NCBI GenBank assembly: GCA_002790835.1
Contig: PFVX01000059.1
Coordinates: forward strand, 64,723 to 103,692
Origin: a bacterium CG_4_9_14_3_um_filter_65_15
GTDB taxonomy: Bacteria > Krumholzibacteriota > Krumholzibacteriia > LZORAL124-64-63
Length of the DNA stretch: 38,970 bases
Direction: 5' to 3'
A program made the translations under genes and the position numbers. Positions within the stretch are counted from its first letter, which is position 1; each line of letters begins with the position of its first letter. Positions 7,569 to 14,911 of this stretch are shown here, piece after piece. The notes under the pieces were generated by a model that was given only the letters and a program-made list of their open reading frames with translations, made no database searches and was not told the DNA's origin.

Positions 7569-9377
7569 ATGCCCATCCAGACCATTCCCGAACTCTTCCA
7601 GGCCGCCGTGCGGGATTACCCTAGGCCGGACTGCTTTTCCTATCGGGACGAAAGCGGCAACTACCGGGACGTATCCAGTGAGGAAGCCCTGCGCCGGGTC
7701 CGGGCTTTGCGCCTGGGACTGCGATCCCTGGGACTCAAACCAGGTGAGAAGGTCGCCCTGTTGGCGGAAAATCGCCTGGAGTGGGCCATTACCGACCTCG
7801 GGGTCCTCTGTGCGGGGGGAATCACGGTCCCCATCTACCCCACCCTCTTGACCGAAACCATCGGTTACATCCTCAACGATTGCCAGCCCGCAGCCATCTT
7901 CGTCTCCACGGCCGAGCAGGCCGCCAAGATCGGTTCCCTGCGCGGGCAGATGCCCTTCCTGCGGGAAGTGATCACGTTCGATCCGACCAGCGAGCAGGAC
8001 ACCCTGACTTTCGCCAAGCTCCTACAGATCGGTCAGAACCTGGCGGACCAGAATCCACCATCTCCGGCCGAGGAATGCGACCGGGTCGACCCCCACTCTC
8101 CCTGCAGCATCATCTACACTTCCGGTACCACAGGCAACCCCAAGGGCGTGGTGCTGAGCCACTGGAACTTCGTTTCCAACGTGCAGACCACCCGCAAGCT
8201 GATCGACTTCTTCTACCCCGATGACCGCTGCCTTTCGTTCCTGCCCCTGAGCCACGTTCTCGAACGGATGGCCGGCTTCTACACGACCCTGAGCTCGGGA
8301 GTGGGCATCGCCTTCGCCGCCCGCATGGATTCGGTGCCGGTGGACATCATGGACGTCAAACCGACCCTGATGGTCAGCGTGCCGCGGCTGTACGAGAAAA
8401 TCTACGCCAAGGTCCTGTCGACGGCCATGGCTTCGGGCGGGCTCCGCAAGAACATCTTCTTCTGGGCGCGCGGCCTGGGCATTCAGGCCGCCGAAATGCG
8501 CGCCGCAGGTCGGGAACCGAGTGGGTGGTTCGCCTTCAAGTTGAAGATCGCCGACGCCCTCGTGTTCAAAAAGCTGCGCGCCAAGTTGGGGGGGCGAATC
8601 CGCTTCATGGTTTCCGGGGGCGCACCCCTGAACAGCCGCATCAACAAGTTCTTTCACGGTGCCGGCATGACCATCCTGGAGGGCTATGGGCTGACCGAGA
8701 CCTCCCCCGTGTTGACCTGCAACCATTTCGGCGCCATTCGCTTCGGCAGCGTGGGCAAGGCCATTCCCGGCACCGAGATCCGCATTGCGGAGGATGGGGA
8801 GATCCTCGCGCGCGGTCCCCAGGTCATGCTGGGCTACTTCAACAACGAGGAAGCCACCGCCGAGGTCCTGGATGCCGACGGCTGGTTCTCCACCGGCGAC
8901 ATCGGACACCTGGACGACGACGGTTACCTCTTCATCACTGACCGCAAGAAGGACCTGATCGTGACCGCCGGCGGCAAGAACATCGCGCCTCAGCCCATTG
9001 AGAACGCCTTCGCCACCGACAAGTTCGTGGCCCAGGCCGTGGTCATCGGGGATCGTCGCCCGTACCTGACGGCGATTCTTGTTCCCGACATGGAAAACCT
9101 GCGCGAATACGCCAAAGGCCAGGGACTCACCGTGGAAGACGACGAGCAACTGGTCGCCGACCCGACGATTCGCAACCTGTTCCAGGGCATCGTCGACCGC
9201 CGAAACCAGGACCTGCCCGGGTTCACCCAGATCAAGAAGTTCAACCTGCTACCGCGGGAATTCACGCTGGACGGCGGAGAGTTGACGCCGACGATGAAGG
9301 TCAAGCGCTTCGCCATCACCCGCAAGTACACGGACATCATCGACGCCATGTATCCGGACGCCCGGGAATTGGACTGA
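7569..9377 (+). CDS. Long-chain acyl-CoA synthetase (AMP-forming)
   Basis: A 602-residue member of the adenylate-forming superfamily that activates long-chain fatty acids to acyl-CoA through acyl-AMP. The ATP-binding P-loop YTSGTTGNPKGV begins near residue 182, the YGLTETSPV motif near 372, and the hinge/C-terminal motifs GWFSTGDIG and DRKKDLIVTAGGKNIAPQ follow. The closest named relatives by pattern are FadD15/FAA1-type bacterial synthetases. ATG 7569 has GGAG 8 bases upstream; the longer frame from 7497 overlaps the predicted promoter. A cation efflux gene follows after 6 bases and may be cotranscribed. Chain-length preference cannot be read from the sequence. Confidence 0.92.
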   Translation: MPIQTIPELFQAAVRDYPRPDCFSYRDESGNYRDVSSEEALRRVRALRLGLRSLGLKPGEKVALLAENRLEWAITDLGVLCAGGITVPIYPTLLTETIGYILNDCQPAAIFVSTAEQAAKIGSLRGQMPFLREVITFDPTSEQDTLTFAKLLQIGQNLADQNPPSPAEECDRVDPHSPCSIIYTSGTTGNPKGVVLSHWNFVSNVQTTRKLIDFFYPDDRCLSFLPLSHVLERMAGFYTTLSSGVGIAFAARMDSVPVDIMDVKPTLMVSVPRLYEKIYAKVLSTAMASGGLRKNIFFWARGLGIQAAEMRAAGREPSGWFAFKLKIADALVFKKLRAKLGGRIRFMVSGGAPLNSRINKFFHGAGMTILEGYGLTETSPVLTCNHFGAIRFGSVGKAIPGTEIRIAEDGEILARGPQVMLGYFNNEEATAEVLDADGWFSTGDIGHLDDDGYLFITDRKKDLIVTAGGKNIAPQPIENAFATDKFVAQAVVIGDRRPYLTAILVPDMENLREYAKGQGLTVEDDEQLVADPTIRNLFQGIVDRRNQDLPGFTQIKKFNLLPREFTLDGGELTPTMKVKRFAITRKYTDIIDAMYPDARELD

Positions 9378-9383
9378 GCCGCC

Positions 9384-10373
9384 ATGGAGCAGGATCTTCC
9401 CACTCGAGGGGCAGGACCGGCCCGTGGGTCCTTTCTGATGCAACCGGTGGGTTGTACGGCCGTCGGAATGGCCGGAAACATCGTCTTGACGGCGGGGAAG
9501 ATCGCCCTGGGCTTCCTGGCCGGCAGTTCCGCCCTCATCGCGGACGGTTTCCATAGCCTGGCCGATGTCCTCAGTGACATCGGCATCCTGCTGAGTCTGA
9601 AAGCCGCCTATCGCCCTCCCGACACCAACCATCCCTACGGGCATCACAGCTTCGAAACCCTGGGCGCGGTGATCGTGGCGGGGTTCATGATCCTGACCGC
9701 ATTTCTCATCGGGCGCGGCGCGGTGCTGGAACTCCTCCACGGCGACCATCCCGCTCCGCACATGATCGCCTTCTGGGTGTCATTGGTGTCGGTCGCAGCC
9801 AAGGAACTCATGGCGCGCTACACCATGGTGGTGGGACGACGCTTCAACAGCCCGGCCCTGATGGCCAACGGCCTCATGCACCGCAGCGACGCCATCAGTT
9901 CCACAGCCGCTGCCGCCGGGATCGGCTTGTCTCAACTGGGAATGCCGCAACTTGACAGTGCAGCGGCCCTGGTCATCGCCTTGTTCATCGTCCGCATCGG
10001 GTGGGGATTGTTGCGCGAGAACATCATGACACTCATGGACACCATGCCGGACCCGGAACTGGTCGAAGCGGTCAAGGACGCAGCGGGACGCGTCCCCTGC
10101 GTGCAGGAAGTCCGGGACGTCAAGGCCAGGCAACGGGGGTCACGTTACCTTGCCGATCTGCGCATCGCGGTCCACCCGGAACACACCATCGGGGCCGCCC
10201 ATGACATTTCCCACGCGGTCGTGGATTCGGTCCTCGCACGGGTCGACAACGTCGCCCGGGTGTTTGTCCATGTGGAGCCGGGAGAAGCGGATGCCCCCCA
10301 CGCTTGTCCCCTGGGACAGGACACGGACCAGGCCGTCAGCGCCGTTGCGCCCGATCACCCAGAACCACGGTGA
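9384..10373 (+). CDS. Cation diffusion facilitator family transporter
   Basis: A 329-residue membrane transporter of the CDF family that exports divalent metal ions in exchange for protons. Six transmembrane helices are predicted in residues ~25-215, followed by a cytoplasmic metal-binding domain (~220-300). TM2 carries HSLADVLSD (H57, D61). TM5 carries LMHRSDAISS: D169 is present, but the usual first histidine of the HHRSD motif is M165. The soft Met ligand could change metal choice. The gene starts 6 bases after the acyl-CoA synthetase stop; no strong ribosome site is seen, so translational coupling is likely. Its 3' end overlaps the convergent M28 peptidase gene by 38 bases. Confidence 0.9.
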   Translation: MEQDLPTRGAGPARGSFLMQPVGCTAVGMAGNIVLTAGKIALGFLAGSSALIADGFHSLADVLSDIGILLSLKAAYRPPDTNHPYGHHSFETLGAVIVAGFMILTAFLIGRGAVLELLHGDHPAPHMIAFWVSLVSVAAKELMARYTMVVGRRFNSPALMANGLMHRSDAISSTAAAAGIGLSQLGMPQLDSAAALVIALFIVRIGWGLLRENIMTLMDTMPDPELVEAVKDAAGRVPCVQEVRDVKARQRGSRYLADLRIAVHPEHTIGAAHDISHAVVDSVLARVDNVARVFVHVEPGEADAPHACPLGQDTDQAVSAVAPDHPEPR

Positions 10374-11616
10374 AGTTGAGGGGCCGACCGCCCCGCAACA
10401 GGGTGATTTCGACGGGATCCGCGGGCGCGAACGACCGCAGGGCGCGCGTGAAGGTAGCCAGATCGGTCACTTCCTGGCCCCCGAACCGGATGAGGACATC
10501 CCCAGCGGACAACCCCGCCGCGGCGGCGGGACTCCCCTCGAAAACCGAGCCGATCATGTAGCCGGTGATGCCGGCGGTGAAATCCGGCATGGTGCCCAAC
10601 CAGGTGTTGCGATGGACGGGTTCATCCCCACCTTCACCGGTCGATTCCGGATCAGCCACCTGGACCCACGGCATATCCCCGGGGACCCCACGCACCAGTC
10701 CCGCGAGATCCGTCGCGTAGCGGGCAACGGCCGCAAGAGCTTCCGGGTCGAGGGATTCCCAGCAGTCATCCGGGCGGTTGTACTCCTTGTAGGGGCCGCC
10801 GAAGAGAAAAATGACGGGCACCTCATGGGCCGCGAAAGTCATGTGATCGCTGCCGGACCAGCTTCCGGGAGCAAGGGCCAATTCCAGATCCGGGGAACCG
10901 GCCCGACGAGCCAGTTCGGCGAAAACCGGGGTTGTTCCGATTCCGCTGACGTAGAGTTTTCCCTGCGGCATCTGTCCGACGGAATCCAGATTGATCACCG
11001 CGTCAAGGCTGTCCAACGGTACGGGCATGTGGTCGACCATGAAGGCCGAGCCCTGCAGGCCGACTTCCTCGCCGTCGAAACTCACCACCAGCACACTGCG
11101 TCGGTCGCCGCCGGCAGGCGAGGTTGACGCGATGGTCGCGGCGGCTTCCAACAAAACCGAAACGCCGGAGGCGTTGTCGTTGGCGCCGGGAAAATAGTCG
11201 GCCGCCGCCGGGGGCGCGACAAGGGAGTCCCCGTCACTGCGGCCCAGATGGTCGTAGTGGGCGCAGAGCAGGACATAACGACCGGCCAACCGGCCGGCAC
11301 CCCGCAGGACCCCGCCCACATTGCGTCCGCTGCGGCCGACCAGGGATTGACCGCTCCACCCTTCGCCCTGGAGAGGGAATTCCTGGTGCCATCCTCCCTC
11401 GAAGAGGAGTTCAAGACCGACAGCCGACAGCCAGGCGGCAATCGAGTCTCCCGCAGCCCGGCCCCCGGGGCTGCCCGCTCCCCGTCCCGCCAGCACCGGA
11501 TCCGTCAGGGTGCGCACGCGTTGCAGCATGGCGTCGGCGCCCCCGTCCGGGCCGGCCGCGGCGACGGAGCAGCCGGCGGTCATCAGCAGAGCCAGGGAAA
11601 CCAGCAGAGGCCTCAT
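10336..11616 (-). CDS. M28-family peptidase lipoprotein with C-terminal PDZ domain
   Basis: A 426-residue envelope aminopeptidase-like protein. The signal peptide ends in lipobox TAGC with C16 as the lipid-bearing residue. The di-zinc peptidase domain spans ~95-320. H120 and D122 (AHYDHLG), D147 (GANDNASG), E183/E184 (DGEEVGLQGS) and D211 (NLDSVG) are intact. The final ligand, normally His in a YHxPxD motif, is N280 in EYNRPDD. A PDZ domain follows (~340-420, GSPAAAAGLSAGDVLI). It is the last gene of the BtpA-like/rfbB/B3-B4 operon; its ATG overlaps the previous stop codon as ATGA. It may be a one-metal enzyme or a non-catalytic binder. Confidence 0.9.
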   Translation of the reverse strand: MRPLLVSLALLMTAGCSVAAAGPDGGADAMLQRVRTLTDPVLAGRGAGSPGGRAAGDSIAAWLSAVGLELLFEGGWHQEFPLQGEGWSGQSLVGRSGRNVGGVLRGAGRLAGRYVLLCAHYDHLGRSDGDSLVAPPAAADYFPGANDNASGVSVLLEAAATIASTSPAGGDRRSVLVVSFDGEEVGLQGSAFMVDHMPVPLDSLDAVINLDSVGQMPQGKLYVSGIGTTPVFAELARRAGSPDLELALAPGSWSGSDHMTFAAHEVPVIFLFGGPYKEYNRPDDCWESLDPEALAAVARYATDLAGLVRGVPGDMPWVQVADPESTGEGGDEPVHRNTWLGTMPDFTAGITGYMIGSVFEGSPAAAAGLSAGDVLIRFGGQEVTDLATFTRALRSFAPADPVEITLLRGGRPLNFTVVLGDRAQRR

Positions 11617-12314
11617 GACTCATTCTCCCAGCCCAGGTGTTGTCGGGTGCCTATGGTCGCCATGCAGTGGGTTGCGAAAAGGGCGCCGAACAATTCCAGA
11701 TGATCCCGCATGGCTGAGGATGCATATGTCGCAGGGGCGAAAATCACGGCGAGGACTTCCTTCGTCCTTTCTTCCACGCAGGTGCGGGCCGAGTCGCTGG
11801 TCGGAGAACCGAACGGCCCCAGGTCATCGTAGAGCGCGAGGCGACCGCCCACATTGACATCTCCCTTGCGGATCCCCGCATAGGAATCCCCTTCCCGTCC
11901 CAGACGCAGGGAAACGTCACCCTGGATGCGCCCCGCGTCATACATGCCCACCGGAAGCAGGAATTCCAATGACGCCAGATTGCAGCAGTCCACCGCACTG
12001 TTGATGCGGTAGAGGTCTAGCCCCTTGAGGACGCGCCGCAACAGGGCCTCGCTGCTGGGACGGTGTCGGGATGGGTCCATGCCGAAGGACTTGTAAAGGG
12101 TACGCGCGGCGCCCAGAGGGGCAATGTTCGAAGGCGCCGATCCGGCGTAGAGTTCCCGATAGCGGGCCGCAGTCAGGCGTGTCTGCTCGGCCGCCCCGCT
12201 CCCGTGGTCGACGCGGACGCCGGACAGTTCGACGACACCGCAGCGCAGATCGGCCCGGACCTCGGGAGCCAACGCGAGGGATCGGCCACCGGACAGGTCG
12301 CAAGCCAAGCTCAC
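11613..12314 (-). CDS. B3/B4 tRNA-binding domain protein
   Basis: A 233-residue protein consisting mainly of a B3/B4 domain, the fold that in phenylalanyl-tRNA synthetase beta subunit hosts editing. Supporting patterns are an N-terminal helix region, then PSSEALLRRVLKG, NSAVDCCNLASLEFLLPVG, and the glycine-rich GRIQGDVSLRLGREGDSY. Stand-alone B3/B4 proteins are common but poorly characterised; trans-editing of mischarged tRNA or nucleic-acid binding are possibilities, not shown here. The start is GTG 12314, overlapping the rfbB stop as GTGA, with GGGGAGGG 6 bases upstream. The gene is translationally coupled on both sides. Confidence 0.85.
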   Translation of the reverse strand: MSLACDLSGGRSLALAPEVRADLRCGVVELSGVRVDHGSGAAEQTRLTAARYRELYAGSAPSNIAPLGAARTLYKSFGMDPSRHRPSSEALLRRVLKGLDLYRINSAVDCCNLASLEFLLPVGMYDAGRIQGDVSLRLGREGDSYAGIRKGDVNVGGRLALYDDLGPFGSPTSDSARTCVEERTKEVLAVIFAPATYASSAMRDHLELFGALFATHCMATIGTRQHLGWENES

Positions 12315-13351
12315 CCTTCGCCCTCCCCGGCATCATGTCGCCCACCACGGCCGTACATGTCTTCGTAGTAGGCGCGGTACCGGCCGCTGCGCACCGCCTG
12401 CAACCAGCCCTGATTGTCGAGATACCACTGGACCGTCGCGGCCAACCCCTGGTCGAAGGAAACCTCGGGCTCCCAACCCAGCTGGGCCCGGATGTACCCG
12501 GCGTCGATGGCGTACCGACGATCGTGGCCGGGGCGGTCGGGAACGAAGGTGATCAAATCGCGGCTCTTGCCCAGAATATCCAGAAGCAGACCGACGAGGT
12601 CGAGGTTCTTGAGCTCGTTGCAACCACCGATGTTGTAGACTTCGCCCGCAACGCCGGCACGGCGCACCATATCCACCGCCCGGCAGTGATCCGAGACGTG
12701 CAACCAGTCACGCACGTTTTGACCGTCGCCGTAGACCGGAAGCGGTTTGTCCTCAAGGGCGTTGGCGATCATCAGGGGGATCAGTTTCTCGGGAAACTGG
12801 AAGGGTCCGTAGTTGTTGCTGCAGCGCGTGACCAGCACCGGAAAATCGAAGGTGTGATGGAACGCCCGGCAAAGCAGATCGGCGGACGCCTTGCTGGCTG
12901 CATAGGGAGAATTCGGCGCCAGGGGGGTTCGTTCGGTGAAGGCCCCCGCGTCCCCCAGCGACCCGTAAACCTCGTCGGTGGACACCATGACGAACCGCTC
13001 CACCTCCGCCCGGCGGGCTTCCTCCAGCAGGATCTCCGTGCCCAGGATGTTCGTCGAAACGAAGGCCTCCGGGCCTTCCACCGAACGATCCACGTGGCTC
13101 TCGGCGGCAAAATGGACGACTTCGCTGATGCCTCCCGACGTCAAGGTCTGCCGCACGAGATCCCGATCCCTGATGTCACCCTTGACGAAGCGGTAACGCT
13201 CGTCGTTTTCGCACCCGGACAGGTTCTCGAGGTTGCCGGCGTAGGTCAGGGCGTCATAGTTGACGACCTTGGCCTCCCCAGCCAGAAGCAACTGTCGCAC
13301 GTAATTCGAACCGATGAAACCCGCGCCACCGGTGACCAAGATCGTCTTCAT
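12311..13351 (-). CDS. rfbB: dTDP-glucose 4,6-dehydratase
   Basis: A 346-residue short-chain dehydrogenase/reductase that converts dTDP-glucose to dTDP-4-keto-6-deoxyglucose, the entry to dTDP-rhamnose and other deoxysugars. NAD-binding TGGAGFIG is at 7-14; active-site T125-D126-E127 lies in STDEVYG, and Y150-x3-K154 in SPYAASK. CSNNYGPFQFPEKLIPL and YGDGQNVRDW are RfbB signatures. No rfbA, rfbC or rfbD is in the window, so the rest of the pathway must be elsewhere. The ATG overlaps the BtpA-like stop as ATGA. Its neighbours have no obvious sugar role; the glycosyltransferase at 26.7 kb is too far to be linked. Confidence 0.95.
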   Translation of the reverse strand: MKTILVTGGAGFIGSNYVRQLLLAGEAKVVNYDALTYAGNLENLSGCENDERYRFVKGDIRDRDLVRQTLTSGGISEVVHFAAESHVDRSVEGPEAFVSTNILGTEILLEEARRAEVERFVMVSTDEVYGSLGDAGAFTERTPLAPNSPYAASKASADLLCRAFHHTFDFPVLVTRCSNNYGPFQFPEKLIPLMIANALEDKPLPVYGDGQNVRDWLHVSDHCRAVDMVRRAGVAGEVYNIGGCNELKNLDLVGLLLDILGKSRDLITFVPDRPGHDRRYAIDAGYIRAQLGWEPEVSFDQGLAATVQWYLDNQGWLQAVRSGRYRAYYEDMYGRGGRHDAGEGEG

Positions 13352-14178
13352 GTTGTCTCCCTGTGGGCTTCGGCAGCCTGCCAGGCGGTCACCAGTTCCC
13401 GGGTCCGGCCCTGGTCGACGGGGGCCAACGGTCCTGCGCCCTGCTCCTTGAGCGAAGTCCCCACGATGACCCCGTCGGCCGCCGGAGCAAAGGTTGCGAG
13501 ATTTCCCATCGTCACACCGCTGCCGACCAGAACAGGGCAGTCGGGCAAGGCGCGGCGCACCGTTTCGACTTCAGCGACATCCGCCCCGCTGCCCGTTGCC
13601 GCTCCGGTGACGATGATCGCGTCGGCGAGTCCGCGCAACCGCAGGTCTGCGGCTTCCTCCTCCAGGGGCCGGGCCGCAAGGGGTCGGGCGTGTTTGACCC
13701 GCACATCTGCCAGGATTCCCACCTGGGCGCCCAGGTCCCGCCTCTGCCGCAGGGTATGCCAGGCGCGCCCGGTTATGGTCCCCTGGTCGGTCACCGTCGT
13801 TCCCACGTGGACGTTGACCCGGATGAAGGCCGCGCCCACCGCCACCGCAACCGCAAGGGCGGCCTCGGCATCGTTGCGCAGCACGTTGACTCCCAGGGGC
13901 AGATCGCCGGTTTCAGCCCGCAAGGCGGCGATCACACTGGTCATCGCCGCGATGGTCACCGGCGGCACCCGATCGGAAAAAAAAGGCACGTCATGGTAAT
14001 TCTCGATCATGATTGCGCCCACTCCCCCGTTCCGCAGACGGGCCGCGTCGAGGGCCGCAGCGGCGATCACACCCTCCAGATCGCCCTCCCAGCGGGGCGC
14101 GCCGGGCAAAGCCTGAAGGTGCACCATGCCGATCACGGCGGGCCGGCACAAGGTTTTGAATGCATCTCTTGTCCACAT
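13348..14178 (-). CDS. BtpA/SgcQ-family protein
   Basis: A 276-residue TIM-barrel-like protein of the BtpA family. Characteristic segments are GMVHLQALPGAP near the start, GAIMIENYHDVPFF, the LGVNVLRNDA segment, and the C-terminal phosphate-binding-type loops GSGVT and GVIVGTSLK. BtpA in cyanobacteria stabilises photosystem I; outside phototrophs the function is unknown, with a sugar- or nucleoside-related role often suspected. The start is ATG 14178 with GGAGG 12 bases upstream; the frame extends to 14442 but that part overlaps the tdk gene. It is the first gene of a four-gene coupled operon. Confidence 0.85.
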   Translation of the reverse strand: MWTRDAFKTLCRPAVIGMVHLQALPGAPRWEGDLEGVIAAAALDAARLRNGGVGAIMIENYHDVPFFSDRVPPVTIAAMTSVIAALRAETGDLPLGVNVLRNDAEAALAVAVAVGAAFIRVNVHVGTTVTDQGTITGRAWHTLRQRRDLGAQVGILADVRVKHARPLAARPLEEEAADLRLRGLADAIIVTGAATGSGADVAEVETVRRALPDCPVLVGSGVTMGNLATFAPAADGVIVGTSLKEQGAGPLAPVDQGRTRELVTAWQAAEAHRETT

Positions 14179-14182
14179 GGAC

Positions 14183-14212
14183 TTGAGTTTCCTCCCTGCT
14201 TGCAGGTACATT
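14183..14212 (+). promoter_or_regulatory. Possible promoter of tdk
   Basis: TTGAGT (14183-14188), an 18-base spacer and TACATT (14207-14212) lie 87 bases before the tdk start codon. Each box matches four to five of six consensus bases. No clear promoter was found for the divergent BtpA-like operon. Confidence 0.35.
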
Positions 14213-14299
14213 GGTGCGGTCGATCCGGACGCATGGAGCGCCGGACCGCATTTCCAAGAATAATTGAGGTTTCCGGTCTCGGAAAGAATGGATTGGACA

Positions 14300-14878
14300 A
14301 TGATGCAGATCGTCCACGGCAGGACCGGCTGGATCGAGGTCATTTGCGGCCCCATGTTCAGCGGCAAGAGCGAGGAACTCATCAAACGCACCCGACGCGC
14401 CCAGATTGCGCGCCGGCGTGTGCAGATCTTCAAGCACGGCATCGACGCCCGCTACGACGCCACGGATATCGTTTCGCACAGCCAGCAGAAGATGCCGGGG
14501 ATCGCCTTGACCCGGGTGGAAGACATCATCGATCTGGTGGACGACCGGACCGAGCTGGTCGCCATCGACGAGGGGCAGTTCTTCGACGGCCACCTGGTGG
14601 AAGTTGCCAACAAGCTGGCAAACCTGGGCAAACGCGTGATCATCGCCGGCCTGGATCTGGATTACCGGGGTCTGCCCTTCGGCCCCATGCCCCAGTTGAT
14701 CTGTTCGTCGGAGTATGTCACCAAGCAGTTGGCCATCTGTATGACCTGCGGTGATCCGGCCAATTTCACCCAGCGCCTTACCGGCGCCAAGGACCAGATC
14801 GTCGTCGGCGCATCCGAGACCTACGAGGCACGCTGCCGACGCCATTTCGAACCGCCTGCAGCAGGCGAAGAGGGGTGA
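14300..14878 (+). CDS. tdk: Thymidine kinase (type II)
   Basis: A 192-residue salvage kinase that phosphorylates thymidine to dTMP with ATP. Walker A GPMFSGKS is at 17-24; the lid and Walker B-like VAIDEGQFF follow, and LDLDYRGLPFG is a family signature. The zinc-binding part shows CMTC and a C-terminal CRRH, consistent with the family's treble of Cys/His ligands. ATG 14300 begins MMQIVHGRTGWIEVI, like family N-termini; ATG 14288 with GGAAAG close upstream is an alternative. It stands alone between the BtpA-like operon and the HDOD gene. Confidence 0.93.
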   Translation: MMQIVHGRTGWIEVICGPMFSGKSEELIKRTRRAQIARRRVQIFKHGIDARYDATDIVSHSQQKMPGIALTRVEDIIDLVDDRTELVAIDEGQFFDGHLVEVANKLANLGKRVIIAGLDLDYRGLPFGPMPQLICSSEYVTKQLAICMTCGDPANFTQRLTGAKDQIVVGASETYEARCRRHFEPPAAGEEG

Positions 14879-14911
14879 CCCGGCCAGCGAGTCCCCTCAT
14901 CCCGAATCCGC

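Noticed and set aside
12071-13999. A 642-codon open frame on the plus strand
   Set aside because: It is antisense to rfbB and the BtpA-like gene, has no family resemblance, and is Arg/Gly/Ser-rich as expected from the shadow of GC-rich coding sequence.
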